Made by a program: the position numbers and the translations under genes
Shown here: one piece after another, positions 1-10,170 of the stretch
How positions within the stretch are numbered: position 1 is the stretch's first letter
Layout: each line of letters starts with the position of its first letter
The notes under the pieces: generated by a model
Databases searched by the model: none
The model's input: only the letters and a program-made list of their open reading frames with translations
Told to the model about the DNA's origin: nothing
Source of the DNA: Helichrysum umbraculigerum
Taxonomy: Eukaryota; Streptophyta; Magnoliopsida; Asterales; Asteraceae
DNA: 64,000 nt
Assembly: GCA_949592205.1 (NCBI GenBank)
Contig: CATIUR010000002.1
Coordinates: 6,982,501 to 7,046,500, forward strand
Reading direction: 5' to 3'

Positions 1-1225
1 TAAAATATCCAAACTAACTCGATGTATACTTGGGTAAAATTTGGCCTTGAGTAAATGTTTGGGTCCAATTTGGCAAGTCACAGTTTTGAAACTTCTTTTC
101 CATTGATCACATAAAGTAATGATATTTTTCAATTTGTATCAAAAATACCAGGTATGACACTTTGTTCATATATAACGTTTTTAATGTTCTAAAGTCAAAA
201 AAGAAACTTATATCACTATTGAAAATTAATAGCCAATTCTTTTTTGGACTCCATCATGTATCATACGTGTAAAATTTAAAACTGACAATCTTATAGTTTA
301 TTTTGTGTAGCAAATCAATGAAGAGTGTCACAAGCTTGGATACGAGTATGAATTTTAGAAGAACGAACTGATGAAAGCAAATAAGGCATTGGTGGTAACT
401 TAAACTTCCGTTCAATACTAACAAATAGATTATCTACTTCCATTTATTTGTATTTTTTGTTTGCATAAGGGGTAGCTTCAGTAACGAGCCTACATAGTAT
501 GATGTTTAGAGAGGTAGTTTTTATACCGGTTGACTATATCGGGATGAGCAGATGCGATTATAACAGAATTGCCAAGTAAGAAGTTTGTAAAATGATAAAC
601 AGAATTTCTACTTAAAGTGCCTTAAAGGCATTGAACATAATGTAACTATGATTTTTGGTGCAGCAGGGCACAGTAGCACTTTTTGAAAAATGTGAAAGAA
701 CAAATCAAGTTGCTGGACAAAGGGTAAGGAGAACCTCATTGATGATTAGTATGAAAACTTTCAGAGGTACCTCTTGATCAAGTAAATGACTCTAGCAGGT
801 AAAAGTTAAATGTAGTCATGTACTCATATTTAGTTAGTGAATGTAAAAGTCGAATAATATAACTTATAAGCTAAATAATGTTTGTGTACCTGGATTTAAC
901 ATACCTTACACACATATCCTTGAAGTCTGGTTGTATCAAATGGCTACTATTACATTTGTTATCGTTATTTTGGTGGGTGTGGATGTGTGGTTTTTATCTT
1001 TATTTTTTAGTTATCACTGTTTTGGTGACCCCTATTTCATATAGTTTTGGAGAGAATGATTGTGCTTTTGCAAATGAAGGCTGGAGCATTGAGAACACTC
1101 TACGTGACACTTTTTAATCTGAATGATTATGTTTATTTTTATTCCTTTTTAATCTTAAAAATATATACTAAACATGTTGCAGGTTAACAACATACGAAAA
1201 TACAAATGTTGTTTTACATATAATA
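1..1225. other. No recognisable gene; probable Helitron body
   Basis: I recognise no gene in this stretch. It is AT-rich and lies just upstream of a Helitron 3' terminus that ends at 1262, so at least part of it is probably the body of that plus-strand Helitron. The Helitron 5' end is not identified and may lie outside the window. A few short exon-like pieces with flanking AG and GT occur around 660-725, but their translations match nothing I know. Confidence 0.35.
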
Positions 1226-1262
1226 AAAGTTTTACCCGGGCACTGCCCGGGTATTACACTAG
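1226..1262 (+). mobile_element. Helitron 3' terminus
   Basis: A GC-rich palindrome at 1234-1252 (ACCCGGG-CACTG-CCCGGGT) is followed six bases later by CTAG at 1259-1262 and then a host T. A hairpin just before a CTRR end, with insertion 5' of T, is the diagnostic 3' end of plant Helitrons. No Rep/helicase ORF is seen, so this would be a non-autonomous copy. Confidence 0.7.
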
Positions 1263-1280
1263 TTTACCGAGGATAGAATA

Positions 1281-1529
1281 GTGTTAGCGTTAATAATTAT
1301 TGGTGCCATCATATTGTTTCCGGTAGTCTTTGGATGCGGAGCCGCATTGGTTCATGGTTACGGTTTCGCCGCGGAATTTGCCCGATCGACGGCCGACGGT
1401 TTTGCTGCATCTGCACTTGACGCCGGTTATTCTAGACAAGTTGCTGATCTTTGTTCCTTTATTATTCGGAAGGCTTACATACCAATCCTAGCCCTTGTTC
1501 TTTACCTGTGTCTCGGTGATCGTAGCTGA
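1281..1529 (+). CDS. Unrecognised short ORF with hydrophobic N-terminus
   Basis: This 82-codon open frame has no ATG at its start (it opens with GTG) and lies 18 bp after the Helitron end. The translation starts with a hydrophobic segment (about residues 1-25, rich in I, L, V and G), has an alanine-rich middle, and has a second hydrophobic stretch near residues 65-78. The GC content is higher than the surroundings, which suggests it was once coding. I do not recognise the family. It could be a captured or truncated exon of a small membrane protein, or chance. Nothing shows that it is translated. Confidence 0.25.
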   Translation: MLALIIIGAIILFPVVFGCGAALVHGYGFAAEFARSTADGFAASALDAGYSRQVADLCSFIIRKAYIPILALVLYLCLGDRS

Positions 1530-1784
1530 TTGCAATCTTTTTTTTTTTTTTGAAGTTAATATTGTAAGTTTTTATGGGTATGTCTTGAATCAAAAGATTA
1601 GGGCTTTATTTGAATTCAATTTAGGATTATGATTATGGTGTTTTTTTTTTAAGTTTTATGGAATCAAGATTAGGGCTTTTTTGTGAGTTATGATTATTGG
1701 TGTGTATGCTATGCTATGGTGGTTTGTTACTGTATTATTTTATTTTATTTTTGTGAATTTTGTCTTGAGTTTTGAGTCGACAAC

Positions 1785-4063
1785 CGATAGCTAGCCAAAG
1801 AACAAAACTTCTGTATCGATTTAGCGAAATCCGGTTGCAAAATCATCGCAGCTGCCCGTCGAACTGACCGGCTCAAGTCTCTTTGCGATGAAATCAACAA
1901 TTTGGACCGATCAAACGACGACGTTTTAGCAGTCGCGGTGGAGATGGTGTCACGATTGAAGCGTCCGTACAAAAAGCTTGGAACTTTTTTGGACGTATTG
2001 ATGCTTTGATTAATAACGCTGGAATTAGAGGTAAATCTTGAATTTTTTAATTTTACAATTTGAAGGTTTATTATTTTATTATTTATTATTTATTTTTATG
2101 ATAGTTTTAGGTAAAGATTTATTTATGTTATACTTGGGATTTTTAGGTATGAAGTAGCTAGCTGCATTTTGTATTTTGTTTTTGGAAAAAGATGATAATT
2201 TGAAGTTAAAAGGAAGAGAAGTTTGATATTTTTGATGATAAAAATACATGTTTTTTTCTGGCTGAAAAAGAGCAAATTTTGATTTTATGTCATGCATACA
2301 AATGTGATAAAGTGATTTACTTGAACACTTGATAGATGTACTTTTCGAACTGTTTTAGAGAAAAGCGTTTAGAAGATTACGTTTCGAGTCTGACTGACTA
2401 GGCTTTGCCAGATGGTTAGAAGTTTAGAAATTCTTCATGGTAATATAAAGGGATTAAGCATTTAGGAAAGTACACGTGTAAGTGGCAAATATAGGAGTAT
2501 CGAATGCGTGACTTGTAAGTCATGTTACGGTTCATAGATGTGTGAGTTATATATACCTGCACATATATGTGTGCTTGTGATTATGGGGGTGTTTTTTGGG
2601 ATTTTTTCGTTTGAAAACTTATCTGATTGTGGCGTTTGCAAAACACAAATAATCAGAAACTAGTGTATGGCAGACCATGTAAAAATAGAGAGGAAAAACG
2701 ATTTTGAAGAAGAATGCCATGTTTGAAATTCAAAATCTGTTTTGCCAAGGCTATTTCAGAATCCCGTATATGCGTGTATGTAAAAATATATGTTTTTATG
2801 CATCAATGTGTTTAGGCTATGCTAGAATATGATATTGATAACGTATAAATAATATTTTTGTAAACCTGGTTATACTTTTGGAACTCGTGTCATTCTTGAA
2901 TTGAATTTCTCTTTGATACTGTGTTTTGCATTCAGGTCCTGTAAAAAATCCATTGAATTTGTCGGAAGAAGATTGGGATAAGACGTTGAGAACAAATGTA
3001 AAAGGATCATGGTTAGTGTCGAAGTACGTTGGCCTACAAATGCTTGCTTGTAATCAAGGTGGATCCATAATTAATCTCTCTTCGACTGTGGGTCTTAATC
3101 GAGGTCATCTACCAGGCGGTCTTGCATATGCTACTTCTAAATCAGCCCTTAATACCATGACAAAGGTTACTCATACTACTTATATGATTTCAATTCATTC
3201 ACATACGTAAACTGGGTTGTCTTTTACTGACCCGTCTCCCAACCCATCTGTTTTACATGTGTGTAAACATAGATTTCTTAAGCTTCTGATACGCATACGT
3301 GATTTCTTTTGGAATTTGTGGCTCATTGTCATATTATAATCTAATCTCTGGGTAACATTTTCAGAACTCCTACTAGCTTTTCTAATACTTGTATGCTTTT
3401 CTCAGCATTTTCATTTGGTCGACAAGGATAATTTTATCTCTTCATTCTAGAAAAAAAGCGGTGTAGCATGACTTTTGACGTCAAATAGAGTATAAAGCAA
3501 CTTTCAAATTGACATTCACTGGCTAAAGTTATACCAATGCGTCAACCAAACTGATTTTGTAACAAGTAACTACAAGTCGAGTGGTTCTGATTGAATGTTT
3601 ATGACCCACTTCTAAAAGACTGAAAACATTTTCAGTTGACTTCAAAAGCCAAACTATTAACTAGAAGATCATGCAGATTCCTTACTATGATCATGCATTT
3701 TCATTTAGGCTAGATACTTTTTGATGGGTGCATTATGAATAATGTCTTAAAGATTCTAAGTTTATTACTTTGACTTGCTCGATAATACATACAGGTAATG
3801 GCAATGGAGCTTGGGAGACACAACATAAGGGTAAATTCAATATCTCCTGGGATTTTCAAACAGAGGAACTTCTGCAAAAGAAATGGTTCAAAAACGTGGT
3901 CTCAAAAGCGATGCCGTTGAGAGAATTGGGAAGCACTGACCCAGCCTTGACTTCATTGGTCAAGTACCTAATTCATCACTCATCAAACTATGTAACCGCT
4001 AACATATTTATAGTAGAGTCAGGCTACACCTTTCCAGGTGTACCGATTTATTCATCACTTTAA
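1785..4063 (+). pseudogene. Short-chain dehydrogenase/reductase pseudogene
   Basis: Three exon remnants of a classical SDR are visible: up to 2030, 2936-3165 and 3795-4063. Introns begin with GT at 2031 and 3166 and end with AG before 2936 and 3795. Recognisable motifs are the NNAG motif (INNAGIRG) at the end of exon 1, the structural motif INLSSTVG, and the catalytic YATSK (YxxxK) in exon 2. The C-terminal pattern in exon 3 (DPALTSLVKYL, GVPIYSSL) is typical of plant 3-oxoacyl-reductase-like SDRs. The N-terminal Rossmann TGxxxGxG segment is missing. The frame is lost near 1940 (between VAVE and DGVTIEA) and again near 3860 (after SISPGIFK). Two frameshifts plus a missing cofactor-binding start make a functional enzyme very unlikely. 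The rest of the fold, including Tyr and Lys of the active site, is well preserved, so decay is fairly recent. Confidence 0.85.
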
Positions 4064-4532
4064 ACTATGGTGCCATGTTCTGTTAGGAAGATCTGATGAT
4101 TCTTACATTATTTATTTTGCCAATAAAACATACAGCTAGAATCTTATCCTAACCACTCTAAGGTAGTTCTTAGGCCTTGCACTCTCTTCCCGAGTTTCTT
4201 TTTTAATGAAAAAGAATGTACGCGACATCATGAAAAACAATATACTTGTAACATTTCAAACTTCATACGTTCATGATATTGGACTATAAGGATGGAAGCC
4301 TCTATGATTTTCGGTTCAAACATGATATCCCTCTATACTATTTTGGAACCTTTCTTTAATAAGGTTCACTTGTAGCTGTAACTGCATGTACTTAAAAAAA
4401 CAGTAATCTTTTTAAACAAACAAATATTTAGAAAAAGGCGTATGCTTTTTAAATGGACATCTGTTACCAGTAAATTAAATTATTTACCCAACTAATAATG
4501 GTATTTTCGGCACCAATTATTGATACATATAT
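4064..4532. other. No gene seen
   Basis: This is the 3' flank of the SDR pseudogene. It is AT-rich and holds possible polyadenylation-type AATAAA-like strings near 4120, but no open frame or repeat that I can name. Confidence 0.5.
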
Positions 4533-5690
4533 TTTTTTTTTTGGCGAAAAACAAGAATATATATAATAATGAGACTCTTCAACGAAAGTTAAAGAGAACT
4601 AGAATTACAAACAAGTAAACCATGTCCAAATGACTACATATGATCAGAAGCTAAATGGAAAAACAAATTGAAACTGAAATAAACTTCAAGTCCTTGAAAC
4701 TATACCTACTACTAAAACAACTTCAAGAAGACAACAAAATTAGGAGGTTTGATGGATCAATATGAAGAGAGTGGAGAACCTAAGCCATGATGTGTGATTG
4801 CAAAAATAAGGCAAGCTTCATATTAAAGCTCAAGCCAGAAAGAAAAAAAAAACAACAAACAACCCCATCCTTGAAATGCAACTGGATACTTTGAATGCCT
4901 TTCTAATGATCTATCAAACTAAATTCTTGAAGATGACACTAGTCAGAGAATGTAGAAGTAGATCTAGGACAACTAAATGACTAAGAGAAATCATGGCTAT
5001 GCTTTATCATAGAGAGTCATTTCATGCATAAATTCCTCGAACGTTAAATTATTCTTCGTAACATTTTTGTTGTCCCCAATTAATATGCCTATAGACCTTC
5101 CTAGATTCTTAACACCTTGATAGCTTTGCCCTAAATCTTCCTCCTCTGAGAAATCACCATTAAATACATTATCCAAACCCAAGTCATCACCACCATAATT
5201 TAGCTTATTCTTCTTACTCTTGGTCCGTTTTTTTGAGTACCCGCAACATTGGTTCTATGGATATTCGGTTTAAAGCTAACATGTGTCTTTTCAGTGACCT
5301 TTTCTTTATCCTTCTTTTTCCTATCTCTAGCTTCTTGAATATTTTTTCAAGCACGGACACATATATCATGCCCATTCTCTTTAGTACATAGAAATGTTTG
5401 TGCTTCTGATAAAGAGGAATGAATAGAAAAAGGTTCAATCTCCAGAGGGGTGTCATTCAGTTTTGTGCTAATGGTCTCATTAGGTTGTTCCGGAATAGAA
5501 TAAGTGGGTGGGGATGAAGGTGGGGGTGGTGGAGGGGGTGGGGGTGGAACTCGAGGTGATGGAGGGGGTGGTGGTGGTGGTGGAGATGGTGGTTGTATAA
5601 TTGATGGTGGTTGTATATTGATACATATTTTACTTGTGTATGGCTATCATCAATCAATACATAAGTAAGTTGTTGCATTTAATACTTGAC
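4533..5690 (-). other. Degenerate coding remnant, perhaps a retroelement
   Basis: On the minus strand a broken reading runs from a proline-rich tract (about 5600-5510) into a Lys/Glu-rich charged stretch (KKKDKEKVTEK near 5310). It then passes into an acidic piece with NGDFSEEEDLGQ ending at 4997. Frameshifts and stops separate the pieces. The left edge has a run of T followed by GGCGAAA at 4533-4548, which on the minus strand reads as a 3' end followed by poly(A), a pattern often seen at the end of plant LINEs. I do not recognise the protein. A non-LTR retroelement ORF1 remnant is one option, a decayed host gene with a poly-Pro region another. Confidence 0.3.
5508..5593 (+). repeat. GGT/GGGGGT-rich low-complexity tract
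   Basis: Imperfect GGT and GGGGGT repeats run for about 85 bp. On the minus strand they give the polyproline stretch of the remnant described around them. G-runs of 3-5 are frequent enough for quadruplex formation to be possible on the plus strand. Confidence 0.7.
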
Positions 5691-7332
5691 TTTTATGTAA
5701 ATGTAAAGCCTCTCCCTTGGTACTTACATTTTACGCAATCTCATTAGCGAGCGAACGCTAAGCTTTTAATCTTCTTCAACTATAAATTATCAACATTCGA
5801 AAAACTAGTTATCAAAATTGTGACAATTGTGATGGTTACTGTGCATCATTGGGTTTTTGGTTGGCAACTCTGTATTGAACACACAACCTCAAGGCTTTTT
5901 GTGACAAAATTAACAAATTGAATATTAAGAAAGTCAGTTTAATCGAAGGGAAACCAGGAATAGTATTGACGTTCGAGCAGTTGTAATGGATTTAGAGCTG
6001 AATAGCTAATGGTCTTGCTATTTAAACGATTATATATGTGTTGATCAACAAGAATTCCAGGTAGCCGAATATCGGATATGGATGCTTTTCAGGTTTTGTA
6101 ATGAACATAATGTTGCATTTAGTTGCAGGATATCTTCCAAAGTGTTTCTAACAAAACTGGAAAACTAGAGGATATGTTCAGATAGGAAACATGTACGGTT
6201 TATCTTTCCTCCACACGTAACACGTTTCACAGTAATAACAAAATTTTCATTGGTTTTATAAAGACGTGAAATATATCAGGATGCTAGAAACATTTGTAAA
6301 CACAAATATTGAGAAACTTTTAAAACTAAACTCACCCTATGTGACTATGATTCTGAAACATAGTTCTCGGTCTTAATCTTGTTCATCCACATTGAGCTGT
6401 TGCATATGCTTCTTCAAAAGCAGTTCTCCATACTATGAGAAAAGTACTACTCCGTATAATTTGTTAGTTTGTGTTGGACGACCAGTAAGAGAACCCAAAT
6501 TAGTTAATTGGTAATCTTTCGTATTCAAAGGAAACTTACACAAGTTCATATCTCATCATGTATATTAACGCATAAAAGTGAGAAATTCAATGTTAAAACT
6601 TGATTCAACAGACAAACACACATGCTTGTAAATTTGCACCATTCTAAGTAATCCCATTATCAAATCTTTACTTACTATTAACCACAACTTTACATGCTTT
6701 CTAACTTTATTTTTCCCTATTTCTACCCGGATTCACAAATAGCAAGCAACTATGATTTTTGTATGACTTAGCATACCAGATAACCTACCAAAGTGAGCAT
6801 TCATAGATATTTAACAGTTGGTTTAGTCCAATGAAATACAAGTTTAAACTTCAGTTCTCATTCCAACAAGAGATTCATTTACCAAGTAAAATAATGGACC
6901 TAGATTGATTGCAAGAAGCTTCTCAGTATATAATCTCACGGTGATCTCAGAGGTAACCCTATATATTCAATCCAACTACAAATGGAATAAAATCAAAACC
7001 TAAGTGTATGTATGAACGCAATTTCGCACAAAATAACAAATTGAGCAAAATGGGTTATAAAACAGTTTCAAACAAATAAAAAAATCTTGATATATGAAAC
7101 CCTGGCCCATTTCCAAAGTCAAGCATAACGTATACCATCCCGTTTCCCTTTTGGCTACCTTCTATATCTAGACATCTGAGAGACCCCTAACTACCAAGAC
7201 AATTGATGAGATACAATTGCTCCGTACTAGGTCTTGTGTATGGGTGGCCATATATATGACTAAGTTGAAGTTGATAAGATAGTTAGCCCAACAATGCCAT
7301 TTTGGTCACCCCACTTTGTCATCTATACAAGC

Positions 7333-7333
<1 letters not shown>

Positions 7334-7363
<30 letters not shown>
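7334..7363 (+). repeat. Poly-C run of 30
   Basis: There are 30 consecutive C. A run of 17 G lies about 300 bp downstream on the same strand, so the two could pair. Long C/G homopolymers are rare in plant DNA and prone to sequencing and assembly length errors. Confidence 0.9.
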
Positions 7364-7365
<2 letters not shown>

Positions 7366-7432
7366 TCACACTCTAAGGGTGATCCTATTGTTTCACAAGG
7401 CTAAAGCAAACTTGCATTCTACACCGACTAAC

Positions 7433-7452
7433 ATATTACATTAATGTAATAT
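7433..7452. repeat. 20-bp perfect palindrome
   Basis: ATATTACATTAATGTAATAT reads the same on both strands with no loop. It lies between the C and G homopolymer runs. No function can be assigned. Confidence 0.8.
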
Positions 7453-7663
7453 ATATCACAAAGTGGGTAGTGACCAACCCAAATTTTATGCCCATGTTGT
7501 GATGTTTAAGGCTAAAGAATGGCTTGGAATGAATACATCGGCTAAACCACACACTCACTTTTATGCCCATGTTGTGATGTGGACATCAAAACAGTGAACC
7601 GTGGCTTGGTAATGTGTAGAGAGGTTGTAAATGTGTGGGATAATGTCTTTAATTGGTGGAAGA

Positions 7664-7680
7664 GGGGGGGGGGGGGGGGG
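7664..7680 (+). repeat. Poly-G run of 17
   Basis: There are 17 consecutive G, complementary to the upstream poly-C run. It sits inside a short chance open frame that I do not accept as a gene. Confidence 0.9.
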
Positions 7681-9665
7681 TTAAATATGGTGTTGTTTCA
7701 AGAGATAGTAAATTCGGTAGAGAACAGTGGAAGAGGAAGCTGTGATTTGGACAACTGGTTATATGCCCATCATATGTGAGTACTGCACTACTCTCTTAAG
7801 AAATTCAAGTAAGGAGCTTCGAGTTGGTGACAAGAAGATCAAAGAATCTCTTCTGGTACTAGTGGGTTAGTGATCCAATCTGCTGTTGCAAAAACATGAG
7901 TGCCGATCAGGATCTACACGAGATGTTTGATCAAGCTTGATGGATAATGGAAATATGAACAGGGGTTGGTTAGCAATGGACTGCGTGGAAGATGGTTGAA
8001 GTGTGGGAATGAAAGCGTCAGATTATACAAAGATGCCAGAATTCATTCCAAATCAGTTAATGGGATCAATAATAGGTCAAGTCATTGTGTATTTGTTTAA
8101 CTGTTTTGTTAGCATGTGAGTCCATTTGTTGAATAGGGTGCAAGATTTGAGTTACGGAAAATAGTAATTGATTGCACATAGTAGCTACAGAATTGTATAC
8201 TTGTGTGAAGTTAGCAATAAAAGTTTTGCTGTTTTCAAAAAAATAATAACTAATAAACAAGACCTTTGGCTCAACAAGCAGTCTGACCATGAATGGTCCA
8301 ATAACTTAACCAGTTACAGTTTGGGTTGACTAACATTTTTGCAAGAATGAGAAGATGATAGATAAATAAGGAATGATCATAATTAGACAATGAGAATAAA
8401 AATGGAAATTTATAAGCACTTTATAATCGGCACTTAACCACTATAGTGGTCTTGTAATTCAACAAAGGCAAATAGATGAAGAAGGTTACTTGAACAACCA
8501 CAAATATTCGTTGCAATATGAGATACTATTGAATAGGCAAATTAATGAACGTTTACTATTTTGCTGTTAGCTATCCGATAGAAACCAGCTGAGCTAGAAC
8601 AGAGGACCATTGCCATCTTCCTTTTTACTTGATGCATTTGAATCAGGTCCTCCTGTGAATTAGCTTGATTTGTATGAAGTCCCAAATGCATGGGTTATTA
8701 TCTCAATCGATATCATGGTGTTCAACCACCTGCAAAAGTATGTTTTTGGGTTCCTATGGTTAACTTAAATAAGTGATAAAGTCGATAAGAACATTATGCA
8801 AAACCAATTCAAAAATTGTACTAGTATCTTTTATTTTCTGGAGTAGAGCAGATACAGCTGTAGCGGACAATTAGAACGACAACTGCCAACACCAATGTTT
8901 ACAATAGGATTTTAAATCCTATTATTCAACAAGTCTTCATCTACTATGATAAGTTTACATAAAGACGACCCGCCCGCCTGATTTATATAACCTTAACTTC
9001 CTTTATGTGGTCATCCATGAATATTGTGGCTTCAAAGGGAAAATAAAATTCTGACTATAGTAGGAGTTTGATGCAGTTCTTAACTTGTATTTGAATAAAA
9101 CTCATAAAAGCATTAGACAACCGAATATGGTCAACGATTACCCAAAGAGTATTTGAAGACTTGCACCTTTTACACAATTAAAAAATTCACTTGGTATGCT
9201 TCATGAGTTCCTGTACAGAAGACATTTATTTTCATCAATTTATAACATAGGATTATCACTCATAACTTGTTTGTAATACATGTTTGCAGGATTTTAAGTA
9301 AATTTTGGTACATTTTTAACCTTATACTCGATAAACCAACAAGGACCAATTTATAACAAAATAACTACTTTCAAAGCATAGAAACCGAATCGTTGTCCAC
9401 CAATTTTGTTCAGTTTTTAATTCATAGACTTCATGGTTTTCTATTTAGATAACATAAAACTAAGTTGCAACCACTCAGGTTCTGGTTCTAACTGACAAAA
9501 CTGACCATAGTCCCCTCATAGCTAATTCTAACATATTTGAAAAGTCTGGATTTTGATGATTATAACTTCACTATTGGATCTTTCTCGTGGGCGTTCAGAT
9601 AAAAGCCACTTGTCTCTTTTCCTTGTTCAGTTGGAAACATTAACAAATCGCTACTCTATCAACTA

Positions 9666-9879
9666 AAAGGTATTTGTTCCGAAAGCAAACTAATAAAACT
9701 GATTTACATTCAGTAGGTGTAATACCTAGAGGTCCCAAGTTCGAACCCTAGGAGCAGCAAAATCCTCCTTATGGCCACGGAGGTTCACCCGCGATGACTC
9801 CGGGCTATTCGCAAAGCGAGTAGTCGCCCTGGGATTAGTCAGCTCGCAAAGCGAGTTGGAAACCCAGGTATACCCAAAA

Positions 9880-9915
<36 letters not shown>

Positions 9916-9923
9916 TAATTGTT
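9666..9923 (+). mobile_element. tRNA-derived SINE with poly(A) tail
   Basis: The element ends in 33 A (9881-9913). A box-B-like sequence, AGTTCGAACCC, lies near 9739, and a weak box-A-like stretch (TCAGTAGG) lies about 30 bp upstream. Imperfect flanking duplications AAAAGGTATTTGTT (9666-9679) and AAAAGGTAATTGTT (9910-9923) differ by one base and bracket the element. The body between box B and the tail has two GCAAAGCGAG repeats, typical of a SINE 3' body. SINEs are non-coding, transcribed by RNA polymerase III and moved by LINE enzymes. The 5' head may be degraded. Confidence 0.75.
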
Positions 9924-10170
9924 GATGTCACAAGCAACTCCAGAAAAACATTTTATAGAACATGAATTCATCAAAATAAAACAAATTGTATAGAAAGAGA
10001 GAAAATTCCTGTCGAAATTCTATTAAACCAAAGGTTCAGAACGTATTCATCAATAAAAATACAATATGCTATACATCAAATTTCTAAATTCAATCATTTT
10101 CAAATCACAGCCTTGCTAAAACAGCAGATCTTGTCATTCCCTAATCGTAAACTCACTAGGACAGCAAACC
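9924..10170. other. 3' flank of the membrane-protein gene
   Basis: No feature is recognised. On the minus strand this is the presumed 3' UTR and downstream region of the gene whose stop codon is at 10171-10173. Confidence 0.4.

Larger units (their letters stand above)
5691..9665. other. About 4 kb without recognisable genes
   Basis: I find no gene with a recognisable domain on either strand. The region holds a poly-C run, a poly-G run, one 20-bp palindrome and a 22-bp direct repeat (near 7488 and 7559), each noted separately where useful. The short open frames here are AT-rich, lack family resemblance and look like chance. Confidence 0.5.

Noticed and set aside
878..1117. Hydrophobic 79-codon open frame near the left end
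   Set aside because: It is AT-rich, has no family resemblance and no gene context, and lies in the probable Helitron body.
5457..5678. Histidine-rich minus-strand open frame
   Set aside because: It is an off-frame reading of the GGT-rich tract; the proline-rich frame looks more like the former coding one.
9726..9800. Possible tRNA gene
   Set aside because: Only a box-B-like sequence is present; no cloverleaf can be drawn, and a poly(A) tail with flanking duplications shows a SINE.
9726..9974. Minus-strand open frame with a phenylalanine run
   Set aside because: It is a reading through the SINE poly(A) tail.
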